From contig CP126199.1 in the NCBI GenBank assembly GCA_030272155.1, forward strand, positions 1,984,001 to 2,048,000: a stretch of DNA of 64,000 bases, written 5' to 3'. The notes beneath the pieces were generated by a model. The model searched no databases. It was not told the origin of the DNA and saw only the letters and a program-made list of their open reading frames with translations. Positions 12,957-22,928 of this stretch are shown here, piece after piece. The position numbers and the translations under genes were made by a program. Position 1 is the stretch's first letter; each line of letters opens with the position of its first letter. The stretch comes from Tetradesmus obliquus. Its lineage: Eukaryota; Chlorophyta; Chlorophyceae; Sphaeropleales; Scenedesmaceae.

Positions 12957-15900
12957 AACGCTACGCATAAAACTTGACGTGCGCAGGCCTCACCTGTGTC
13001 ATGGTGGCGGCAGTGATCGGCGGCCAGGGCGCGGAAGCCATGGCAGCAGCAGCAGCAACAGGCAGCAGCATGATGGCCTCTGCTGCCTCTGCAATGATGG
13101 GAGGCGGCAGTGGCGCTGCAGCAGCTGGTGCTGCTGGTGCGGCTGGCGCTGCTGGCACTGCTGCTGGTGCTGCTGCTGCTGCGCCGGCAAGCTTTGCTGG
13201 TGCTCTTGCCAGCCCTGGTGACTTGGTGCTGCTGCAGGGTCTGCTGCTGCAGCTCTGGGGCCCGCTGCAGTGAGTTTATTTCAGCTGTCAGTGCTGTCTG
13301 TTACCTTTGGTGTCAGTATAAGTAATAGTATGCTATTGCCCCTGGCTTGCTTTGTGCTTGGTTTTGCATGCTTTCCTCAAAGTCTCTGCTGCCATAGCTT
13401 GTGCTGCTGTCATAGCTTGTGCTGCCTCCATAGCTTGCAGCTTGTGGTGTTGGTGCTGGTGGTCTTAGCCTGATGGTGACTTTTCAGATGGTTGTCATGC
13501 ACATCCAGAGGCCGCACGTAGACGTGTAGGCATGAACATGTTGCCAGTTACCATCACTTCAAGCGGAACATAACTTCGCACGTGGAAAACCCAATTATAT
13601 GTGGGTGTGTGTGACACCGTCGTGCCGCAGGTTCCTGGGCTGGTTCTACAGGGAGATCCGCCAGTCGCTGGTAGACATGGAGGAGGTGGGTTGACTGTCA
13701 CCTTGATCATCCTCAGCAGCAACTGAGCATCGCAAGCGTGCTGCAAGGGTGTCCATGGCTCTGTGTTCGTGTCAAAGCGGTGTCAAAGCGGTGCTTTGTT
13801 GTAACGCAACAGTTCAACAATGCGCAGTGCAAGTGCCTCGGGGTATGTGGCCGTCTGTCAATGCTGTTAGTTGCATGTCGCATGGCACCTGTCGCACCGC
13901 TGGCCCTAGGGTAGTTGCGTCTCAATACATTTTGGTGCCCGCTTCCTCTGCGTGTTGCTGCTTGTGGCTGCAGTTCTTCGACATCCTGAAGACCAAGAAC
14001 AGCTTGCCAGATGGTACCACCCCCCTGCCAGACGTACCACCCAGCCTAGCAGACAAACTCGCAGCAGCAACAGCAGCAGCCAGCAACGGCCACAACGGCA
14101 GCAGTACATCTGCCGGTGCTGCAGCAGCAGCGATCAGTGGCAGTGCAGTCAGCAGCACTGACAAGCAGTCTCTCGTGGAGGCTGCGTTGCTGCTGGAGCA
14201 GCAGCAGCACCCGCAGCACCAGCGGCTGCAGCAGCAGCAGCACCACAACTTGGGATCTGCAGATCCGGAGTATGGGTTTTACAGTGCTGCTGCAGATCCA
14301 ACTTTGAGCATCTCAGGTTTGGGACTGGAGGTGGAGCTTGAGGATGTTGTGTTTGGCTACCACCCTGAGCGCCAGGTGGGCGCGCTTACAAATGCAGCGC
14401 AGCATGTAGCATGCTCCACCGTCTCGTCCAAAGGCAAAGCATGTAGTAGCATTTGCCATCTGCACACAATGCGGATACAGCAGGCACGGCCAGAGAATTG
14501 CGTGCTGGTGTCTAGTATGCCCACTGCAGGTGCTGAAGGGGGTGAGCCCCAAGTTGCTTGCGGCCTCCTGTCTAAATGAAAAGCCTGTAGTAGCATCTGC
14601 CATATATGCTTCACTGCCTGCCGGTGCTCAAGGGAGTGAGCCTCAAGGTGTTGCAGCCTGCACCATAGGCAAACGTACAGCGCACTTACCCACAGAAAAA
14701 TGTGTGCGTTTGTCTGTTATGCCGAATGCAGGTGCTCAAGGGAGTGAGCTCCGTTATGCTTGTAGCCTGCTGTACATGGCAAAGCCTGTAGTAGCATTTG
14801 CCAACTACACAATACGCCTCATTGACAAGGGCCATTGATTTTACATCATCATTCAAATTCTGCACTGCCTGCAGGTGCTTAAGGGAGTGAGCTTCAAGGT
14901 GCCTGAAGCCTGCAGCATACACAATTGTACAGTGCAATCGTCCACAAAAACATGTGCATTTATTTGTTATGCCCAATGCAGGTGCTCAAGGGGGTGAGCT
15001 TCAAAGTGAAGCCAGGGGAGTCAGTGGCAGTGGTGGGGCCCTCAGGCAGCGGCAAATCAACCATACTGAAGCTGGCAACTCGGCTCTATGATGCAGGCTC
15101 TGGCATTGTCAAGGTGGGCGTGGCTTTAGCTAATGTGCCTTGCTATTTCCTAGTGTATACATTTGTCTGTGTTCCAGTATCTGCTGGAGATCATTGGGCT
15201 TGGCGGTGTGGGCTGCTATACATTTTCTGCTATCTTGCATGTTTAGGACGTCAGGTGGCAGTGGTGGGGCCCTCAGGCAGCGGCAAGTCCACCATATTCA
15301 AGCTGGCAACTCGGCTCTATGATGCGGGTTCAGGCATCGTCAAGGTGAGCTGCTGTTTGTGGTTGTGACATGCGTTGCGCATTTGTAAGGCAGCGGCAAG
15401 TGAACCATACTGAAGCTGGTCACACGGCTGTACGATGCAGGCTCGGGCATTGTCAAGTGGGCGTGGCTTGAATTATGTGCGTTACTAAGCCTTAGTATGG
15501 TACTTGTGTACACAATTGTGTATGTGCCCTGATCTGCTGGAGGTTGGTGGGCTTGGAGGTACGGGTTGCTGTGCATTGGCTGCAGCTATCTTGCAGCAGC
15601 AATGCACCAGCACAGTAACAATAGTATCGTGTTGAGTGCGCAGCAGCGCGGCATTAGGTTATCGCCCTAGTGCAGCTCACCCTGTGTTGACCTGCGGCTG
15701 TGTGTTCCGCTGATTTGCTCTTGTTGTTGACCTTGTGCTGCTGCTGCTGCAGGTGAACGGCGTCAACGTGCGTGACCTGCAGACGGCCAGCCTGCGCAGC
15801 AGCGTGGCAGTGGTGCCGCAGGACACCGTGCTCTTCAACGACACTATCCTGCAGAACATAAGGTGCGCAGAATGTAGCGCACCACTGAATCTTCGAGGTT

Positions 15901-17607
15901 GGTTTGCATGTCTCGCCACGCTGCCCGTGCTGCGCCGTGCTCTTCAACGACGCCATGCTGCAGAACTTCAGGTGTGGCGAGTGATTGTCACAAATTTATG
16001 CATTGCAGGCTCTTCTTCGTCCTTTGCATCGTTCGCCACGCTTTGCCTTGCTGTGTTGCTCCCCTTCATGCTGCATCCATGAAGTGATAGGGAAATCAAG
16101 GGTTGTGCTTGGCAATTGACGATAAGGATCTGATGCTGCTGCTACTGCTGCCACACAGGTACGGCAAGCCCAACGCTAGCGATGAAGAAGTCATTGCAGC
16201 CTCCTGCATGGTGCACTTGCGCGAAGCTGTGCTCCGCATGCTGCACTGTTCTGAATCTCAAAAACTTGATGCTGCTGCTGCTTCCGTGCAGGTACGGCAA
16301 GCCCAACGCCTCAGATGAGGAAGTCATTGCAGCCTCCCGCATGGCGCACCTGCATGAAGCAGTGGGCCATTTTCAGCTCACACATCTGCTGCTGTTGCTG
16401 CGCAGGTATGGCAAGCCCAACGCCAGTGACGAAGAAGTCATCGCAGCCTCCTGCAGGGCGCAGCTGCATGAAGCCGTACTCCGCATGCTGCACTTCACGG
16501 CATTTTACAGTGTTGCTGCTGCTGCTGCCGTGCAGGTACGGCAAACCCAACGCAAGCGACGAAGAAGTCATTGCAGCCTCCCGCATGGCGCACCTGCACG
16601 AGGCGGTGCTGCGCATGCCACACCCCTTTGTCCCTCACATTCTTGCTGCTGCTGCCACTGCTGCTGCTGCTGCTGCTGCCAAACAGGTACGGCAAGCCCA
16701 ACGCCTCAGATGAGGAAGTCATCGCAGCCTCCCGCATGGCGCACCTGCACGAAGCAGTGCTGCGCATGCTGCACGGTGCGTCATCTCACACTGTTGCTGC
16801 TGTTGCTGCCGCCGTCATGCAGGTACGGCAAACCCAACGCAAGCGACGAAGAAGTCATTGCAGCCTCCCGCATGGCGCACCTGCACGAAGCAGTGCTGCG
16901 CATGCCGGACGGCTACTCCACAATGGTTGGGGAGCGAGGCCTGAAGCTCTCAGGCGGCGAGAAGCAGCGCGTGGCGATTGCGCGCGCTTTCCTGCGCGCG
17001 CCGCGGCTGCTGATCTGCGACGAGGCCACCAGTGCGCTGGACACGGCTACAGAGGCGTCCATTCTGGGCAGCCTGAATGAACTGGCACGGGTGAGAATGA
17101 GACCTGGGACATTTGTTAGACGATGGGCTGCAAAGTACAGTGCAGGGCTTGACCTGCTACTGGGTTTCTGTGATTGTGGTTGTTCAGCTTCTTGTGCAAT
17201 GTATCTGCAGCAGAATGCTGCTGCGGTTTCAGGCACCGCCAAGCTTGCTGTGTAGACTGCTGCCACAAACTTTCTGGAGCTTATCAGCAGCTGACAAACA
17301 GCCAACGCTCACCTTCTGCTGCTGTGCTGCTGTATTGCAGGGCCGCACCAGCATTTTCGTCGCGCACCGGCTCAGCACAGTGGCCGGCTGCGACCGCATC
17401 CTCGTGCTTAGCGAAGGCCGCCTAGTCGAGCAGGGCAGCCATGCACAGCTGATTGCATCAGGCGGCGTGTACAAAGACATGTGGATGCGCCAGGCTGCGG
17501 AGGGTAGCAGCAGCAGCAATGTGGCAGAGGCCAGCAGTGATGAGGAGGTGGATGGCGAGCCGCTGGAGCCGCTGCCTGCGGCGCTGGCGCGGGGCCGGAA
17601 AGAGTGA
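9427..17607 (+). CDS. ATM/HMT-type ABCB half transporter (ABCB7/ATM3-like)
   Basis: This family exports glutathione- or sulfur-linked compounds from mitochondria for cytosolic Fe-S assembly (ATM/ABCB7) or handles thiol-metal conjugates (HMT1/ABCB6); which one cannot be decided here. Exons: 9427-9787, 10248-10414, 10732-10840, 11348-11520, 12059-12175, 12596-12701, 12987-13269, 13631-13685, 13974-14375, 14982-15113, 15753-15862, 16823-17090, 17341-17607; 849 aa, all in phase. An Arg/Ala-rich leader suggests an organelle presequence. The membrane domain includes [26 protein letters not shown] and [17 protein letters not shown], with an Ala/Gly insertion at about 365-415. The nucleotide-binding domain has Walker [10 protein letters not shown] (610-618), Q-loop VVPQD (655-659), signature LSGGEKQ (714-720), Walker B LLICDE (734-739) and switch His in VAHRLST (770). 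Nearly every intron holds copies of flanking exon edges. Confidence 0.92.
10191..10246 (+). repeat. (CTG)n run forming the acceptor tract of ABC intron 1
   Basis: About 18 uninterrupted CTG units end directly in the CAG acceptor at 10245-10247, so the triplet run takes the place of a normal polypyrimidine tract. Confidence 0.95.
10850..10975 (+). repeat. CAG-rich run just after the ABC exon 3 donor
   Basis: Imperfect CAG/CGG/AGC triplets begin about 9 nt after the GTGAGC donor at 10841 and continue for about 125 nt. Confidence 0.9.
11247..11793 (+). repeat. Echo copies on both sides of ABC exon 4
   Basis: Before the real exon (11348-11520), 11247-11292 repeats its first ~45 nt behind its own CAG acceptor. 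After it, about 11592-11661 and 11722-11793 repeat its last ~65 nt (YVAWTIA-TQ) with the GTGAGG/GTGGGG donors. The copies carry small frame changes, so they look like decayed tandem duplications that each include a splice site. Confidence 0.85.
11925..12423 (+). repeat. Echo copies around ABC exon 5
   Basis: Upstream, 11925-11980 repeats the start of exon 5 but lacks one base near its 5' end, shifting frame. Downstream, 12241-12290 and 12393-12423 repeat its end (ALLNAE..., NNRQLE) with intact GTGAGC donors. The real exon is 12059-12175. Confidence 0.82.
12453..12508 (+). repeat. CAG run in ABC intron 5
   Basis: About 17 CAG units, preceded by three or four CTG units, giving a small self-complementary island some 30 nt after the last echo donor at 12423. 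Confidence 0.9.
12914..12957 (+). repeat. CTG run upstream of the ABC exon 7 acceptor
   Basis: About 14 CTG units starting after GCCGCCG and ending about 30 nt before the acceptor at 12986. Confidence 0.9.
14385..14981 (+). repeat. Tandem units carrying copies of the ABC exon 10 start
   Basis: The exon 10 start (GTGCTCAAGGG(A/G)GTGAGC) occurs behind AG- or CCG-type sites at about 14529, 14627, 14732 and 14874 before the real one at 14982. Units of about 100-145 nt also share an AGCCTGTAGTAGCAT(C/T)TGCCA word. Because the exon start itself contains GGTGAGC, every copy brings both an acceptor and a donor-like site. Confidence 0.85.
15255..15456 (+). repeat. Extra copies of the Walker A segment after ABC exon 10
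   Basis: 15255-15344 is a 90-nt, stop-free, in-phase copy of the second two thirds of exon 10, including an intact GPSGSGKST, behind TCAG and followed by GTGAGC. A further, clearly decayed copy lies at about 15390-15456. The first copy could be spliced as a cassette adding 30 residues; whether it is used is unknown. Confidence 0.8.
15925..15972 (+). repeat. Echo of the ABC exon 11 end
   Basis: Repeats GTGCTCTTCAACGAC and the following ~20 nt of exon 11, ending in CAG followed by a GTGTGG donor-like site, about 110 nt after the real exon end at 15862. Confidence 0.8.
16159..16822 (+). repeat. Five extra tandem copies of the ABC exon 12 start
   Basis: The exon start encoding [15 protein letters not shown] occurs at about 16159, 16291, 16406, 16536 and 16687 before the real exon at 16823. 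Units are 115-150 nt. Each copy has its own CAG acceptor, most preceded by CTG-rich tracts, and keeps about 75-90 nt of exon before diverging into intron-like sequence. Each exon copy starts GTACGG or GTATGG, so every acceptor is also immediately a donor-like site. Copies differ from each other at few positions. Confidence 0.93.
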
Positions 17608-17653
17608 CACAGGGGCGGAAAAGTGTGAGACAGGAGCAGGAAAGAGTGATGCG

Positions 17654-17980
17654 GAGGCCAGCAGCGATGAGGAGGTGGACGGGGAGCCGCTGGAGCCGCT
17701 GCCTGCTGCGCTGGCGCGGGATCGGAAAGAGTGATGCAGGCAGGGAAAGCTGTGACACAGGGGCAGGAAGAGAGTGACGCGGAGGCCAGCAGCGATGAGG
17801 AGGCGGATGGGGAGCCGCTGCCTGCTGCGCTGGCGCGAGGCCAGAAAGAGTGACACAGGGGCGGAAAGGTGTGACACAGGCTTGAAAAAGAGTGATGCGG
17901 AGGCCAGCAGCGATGAGGAGGCGGATGGGGAGGCGCTTGAGCCGCTGCCTGCGGCGCTGGCACGTGGCCGGAAAGAGTGA
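17654..17980 (+). repeat. Three copies of the ABC C-terminal coding segment beyond the stop
   Basis: The last 81 nt of the coding region (17527-17607, [10 protein letters not shown]...GRKE-stop) recur at 17654-17734, 17782-17853 and 17900-17980, about 120-128 nt apart, each ending in the same RKE-stop codons. They are presumably in the 3' UTR. The third is shortened by 9 nt in the acidic part. Confidence 0.92.
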
Positions 17981-19766
17981 CGTCGGCACAGGAAAGAGTG
18001 GTGCAGGCGCAGGACGGAGTACTAGGACAACGTTTTGCACACAGCACAATGAGGGGTTGTTGGCTGCTGCACTGGCCTTGGGCGAAAAAGTGTGAGCGCC
18101 TGCTGGGTCAGCCAGGCTGCCATTGCTCCCTAGCACCACCCTTATGTAACACCCATATAACACCATTGTCATCATGTATCCATGTAGGCCACGGCTGTAC
18201 CCTTGCTGCGTTGTTGGCCCCGCGCTTGACTGCTGATGTTGCTGCTCGGCGCTTGACTGCTTGCTGCTGTTCGGCGGTTGCAAGCAGCAGCAATTTGTTT
18301 CTGTTGTTACCAAGGGGCAGCAGCAATGGGATGAGGGCTGCAGGCATGTGTGCGCAAAGACGCCTGCTGATCATACACCAAGGCAGGGTTGTGGTCTGGG
18401 TACTAACCGATGCATTCCAGCCAGGTATATTGACAATGTCCTGCTGTTGAAGGGTGTGCCAGCGGCAGTTGGCGACCGGCAGGCACAGAGTAGATGGATG
18501 CTCTGCTTGCTTGCTTGCTGTGCTTCTTGATGCTGCCAGCAGCTCGGAGCTCTTGCAACGCACGCCTTCCTTGCAAATGCATATGCTGCTGTGTAGCTGA
18601 ATGCACGCCTGTCAACAGGCTGGAGGCGTCTTTGTTAGCTGTTTCGTAATCATGCAGGTGCCGTTGGTGTGCACAGCGCCATGATGCCACGTGGCATGTG
18701 CACATGTACAGTAGTGCAGGACCTGTAACTCTATGGTGATACCAGCACCCATTGTTGAGTATCTCTGGGTAACAGAGGTTTGGATCTTTCACAGGCTGCT
18801 ACCAGTCCCTTGCTGGCGATCAGCAGCAACCGCCACACTCAGTGCCACTACGGCAGGCTGCTGAGCACAGCCTGCAAGATGAATATGTACCAAACAGCCA
18901 TGTTGGCGCGGGCCCTACCTAGACATTTGAGTGAGCGGCATGTTTCGTCCTGCTTTTGCAGCGTGTGCTTCCTGCAACTCTTTACACATACATACATTAC
19001 ATTACATGCTCCACTCAAACGAGGAGTGGGAACCCCAGTCAGGAGCCACGAGAGGCTCATACAACTACACACAAACTCCAGCCGCCAGCCCATCAACCCT
19101 GCAGCCCAGCCCGTGAATTGAGTTACAGCCCGCCAAGGCCCTTCCATGCCTTTCATCGTAATGTAGTCTGTGATTTGCAGCGCTCTGCAGTTGCTGTGCA
19201 CTGCTCTGTGGTTGCAGAACCCTGAGTAACACATGCCCTGCTTGGTGCTTGCCTATAGCCAGCACACTCGCAGTGAAACACTGTTGGGTGTTTGTTTGAG
19301 TTTCTGCTGTTTTGAGTGGTGCTTGGTTACTGGCTCTTGTGAGTGCGGATTGTTACCACCGCTGTGCTGCATCTGCATGTCCCTGGTTGGTGTGGCTCGG
19401 TGCTTGTTGTAGGATTGTTTATGCTGGCGTGCTTTGCTTGCATTGCCTGTCGGTTGTTTAGTGATAGTGTTGGCGTGTTTGCTTGCTTGTGCCTCAGTCT
19501 TCTCTTTTGGGAGGGGTTGAAGGGCTAGGCTACACACAGCGCTGACTGATAGACTGAACTGTGAGCTTCGTGGTGTGACATGCTACAGCCGCAGCATGCT
19601 GCGAGTTGTGAGTTGATTATGGGAAGGTGTTACAGCTTTTGTGTGTACGCCTGCTGTGTCAAAGAGTCAGCCTGAGGCACTGCGCCTCTGTGTTGTTGTT
19701 ATAACATTGTTATGTTGTGTCAGCATAACAGTTACAGCTGCAGGTTATGAAATGCCGTGAGTTGGC

Positions 19767-20050
19767 AGGTATGAAGAAGAGACAGGAAGTATGTTGCAAC
19801 GCTGTCAAGCGTGTGCAGGCGATGTGGACGTCAAATGTCACAAGGTAACAAATCCAGTGCTACAGTAATATGCATAGGTGGCGACAGCAGGATCATTTGA
19901 AACCTGGAATGCATGTGCCAATTGCTGTATCCCTTCACCTACAACGCACTGTAGCACTGGATGTGGTACTTTGTGGATGAGACGATCACACTGTCTGCAC
20001 CTGCTTGAAGACAGCGTTGCAGCATACTGTCTTCCTCTCCCTTCATACCT
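19767..20050. repeat. ~100-bp-arm inverted repeat with a third partial copy
   Basis: Left arm 19767-19865 and right arm 19949-20050 are imperfect reverse complements around an 83-nt loop. The outer ends (AGGTATGAAG / CTTCATACCT) and inner ends (CCAGTGCTACAG / CTGTAGCACTGG) match perfectly. A third, direct partial copy of the left-arm sequence lies at about 20111-20168 and resembles the reverse complement of the right arm more than the left arm. It looks like a non-autonomous foldback element or hairpin locus; there is no coding capacity. Confidence 0.75.
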
Positions 20051-20270
20051 AACTGCTGCGGACTCATGAGTCGGCAGCAGTGAAGTATGTTTGAATAGAA
20101 AGAAAATATGGTGCTACGCTCTCTTTAAGCGTGTGCGGACGGTGTGGTCGTCTCATGCAACAAGGTAACCCTGCACCCTGCAGCAGCTGCTTCTGCATGA
20201 CACCCCTCTACCACAGAACAGAAGGAAGCTGTGTGCACCGGCTGTACATGACTCCCTCCTTTACAGCAGC

Positions 20271-20275
20271 AGCAG
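20271..20275 (-). terminator. Candidate TGTAA polyadenylation signal
   Basis: TTACA on the plus strand reads TGTAA on the minus strand, about 60 nt after the stop codon of the GH38-like gene. TGTAA is the usual green-algal 3'-end signal. Confidence 0.5.
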
Positions 20276-20333
20276 CAGCAGCAACAGCAGCAACAGCAGT
20301 ATGAAGACAGCTGCTGCAGTGCAACTCATCTCG

Positions 20334-22785
20334 CTACAGCTGCTCTGCGTGTATGCTGAATCTGAAGGCCAGGTTGACGTCATCAGCACTGTACGGCACC
20401 CACATCACCTGCAGGACAGCAGCACGAGACATGTGTGAGCAGGAGGACAATGTGGTTTTTGACCCCATGCATAAAAGAGACCAACCTGCACCCTAACAAG
20501 TGCCAAAATGCTGTTTCTCCTGCTGCATTTGATCAGTATTCTGCTTCAACCCAAAACAGGTACGCAGAGGCCATTGCTGCTGCTGCCCATGTCCCAACAG
20601 CAAAGACAACACTCACATAGTTTGTGCCCCACACGTTATTCATCAGGTTGAAGTGCACACCCTTGTTTATCTCTGGGGCAAACAGCCCGTTGGGAAATGG
20701 TGTGGGCCTGCCTGGGCTGACCAGTGCTGCATCCCAGGTTTTGAGCTGCAGCAGCTCCTTGCCGCTTGCAGACTTGACGCTGACGCCCGCCTCTGTGACG
20801 GCATGCATTGACTGGCTGCCGTTGATCATCACCTGCATTGCATGTGTATTGCGATGATTGCAGCACATCATCAGCATCATGCTCAGCAGCTGCAACTCGT
20901 CGTTGCATGGCAAACATACACACTGGCCTGACAGGCAGATAATACCTTTGGCCAATAAACCAAATTGTGATCTCACATGCACGCATCTCTCTCTCTACAG
21001 TATCATTGCAAGATTCATTGATGCTCACTTACCAAAGGGCTGTTCAGCTGTTGTGCAAGTCGCCGCCTCTATTCACCAGCCATTCACATACCCACCAACA
21101 GCATGCACCCTTTTGTCCTTTTGCCCTTTTATTCTTGTATCCTCACCTCCATGGGGCTGATCAGGCTGCCGAGCTTATGCAGCTGCCAGCTGGCCGGGTC
21201 AACAGCAGCAGGCGCGGGCTGACAGCCACAGCGCCACAGTCACAACTTGAATAATAACAAAGCTCACCTCCATAGGGCTGATCAAACTGTCAAGCTTGTG
21301 CAGCCGCCAGCTGGCCGGGTCGACAGCAGCAGGCGCGGGCTGGAATGACAGCCACAGCGCCACGATAACAACTTGAGTATAACAAAGCTCACCTCCATGG
21401 GGTTGATCAAACTGTTTAGCTTGTGCAGCCGCCAGCTGGCCTGGTCAACAGCAGCAGGCGCGGGCTGGAATGATAGCCACAACGCCTCAGGCAGCCGTGT
21501 GGGCCGCTTGCCCTGCCACACCACAGACACCTCCAGATCCCCTTGACCTGCATTGCTGCTGCTGCTGCTGCTGCTAGGGATGGGACTGCTATCCGGGCAG
21601 CTGCAGATGACAGGGATACAGAGTGTGTGTAATGTGCAACGTTCCATGGCAGAGCGTAAGTGTCAAACCATGCAGAAACATTGCCAAGCATGTGATGAGG
21701 GCGCCGGAGTATGCGATCTGGCTGCCAGCCAGCAATTGTTTGCAGGGTGGGGGGCAGGGATGGCGATGACAGCGTCAGCTGACAGAATCAACCTACAGCA
21801 GAAACCGTGCAGTGCCGCACATGATGGATCCAAGTCACACACACCAACTCACACACACCTGATGATGGTCCACATGGTTGGTGGAGCGCCAACCTTTTCA
21901 ACGAGCTCACGGGGAAAGCTGTAGCGCAGCGACAGCTGCCGCAGCTGCTTGGAACTGTTGGTGCTGCTGCCTGATGGTGCGAATGACTCATACACCTCTT
22001 CAAGAGCCCCCTGATGGTTTACAAGGAGTTGCAGCAGCAGCAGCAGCCCACGGCAGCCTCACATGTCCTGACCAACTTTGTCTGCAAGATGCTGCTAGAC
22101 TACAAACCAGCTCTACATATGTATCAGCAGTGTTCACCAGCCCGTCTACTGGCATGGAAAACAGCGCCTTGACAAGCCAAACATACAATGGCAAGCCATG
22201 CCGGTGTGCTGCACAGCTGCACGCCTGCGCTGCGCTCAAAACCGCCTCCACCTCCACAAGCGAAGCAATTGCAAGCACTGCAGGTGCCACTCACCGCTGC
22301 CTCCACCTCCTTGTCCCAGGCCTTGCTGCTGTTCACACGGCCACTGAAGTCCTGCTCAAACCACCTGCAGCCACAAGTATGTTTGAATGCCTCAGAGAAT
22401 GCAGCTTTAGGATCAATATGGCTGGCACGGAAGGCATGCAAGGTTGCAGCACAGCTCCTCCATCTTACCAAGCGCAGCTTGCTGACTCGTGCAGTGGCAA
22501 GCACCTACCAAAGCCCAGCCATGCAAGGTGCAAAGTGTTCAGCAGCATCCTCACCACGGCAGTGGCAGCTTCCAGCACAGGACCACCTTCATAGCAAGCT
22601 CAGCTTGCTCACTCACGCAATGGCAAGTCAACATAATCCAAAAAGGCGCAGCCATGCAAGGTGCCAAGTGTACAGCAGCACCACTCACCACGGCAGTGGC
22701 AGCTTCCAGGCATAGTATTGCCAGATGACTTGGTAGGACGCTTCGCAGTAGGCGCTGTACCGGATCTGAGCCAGCACACCGCCTG

Positions 22786-22819
<34 letters not shown>

Positions 22820-22886
22820 GGCGGCCCAGTCTGTGCCAGGCGTGCGTTGGGCTCCATACAGCTTCACCAGAGAGGTGAGCCCACCT

Positions 22887-22928
<42 letters not shown>

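Larger units (their letters stand above)
17981..20333. other. Intergenic region between convergent genes; no gene seen
   Basis: The ABC gene and the GH38-like gene converge here. The plus strand is T/G-rich, with short non-conserved ORFs only. A TGTAA at 18145-18149 is a candidate 3'-end signal for the ABC gene but lies about 540 nt past its stop. The right part holds the foldback listed next. Confidence 0.5.

Noticed and set aside
16159-16822. Regular ~120-nt repeats that could be read as a CRISPR-like array
   Set aside because: Repeat units are an exon start encoding a conserved ABC ATPase segment, spacing is irregular, and the host is eukaryotic.
17408-18313. Minus-strand ORF across the ABC 3' repeats
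   Set aside because: Arises from the repeated acidic coding segment read backwards; Pro/His repeats with no domain.
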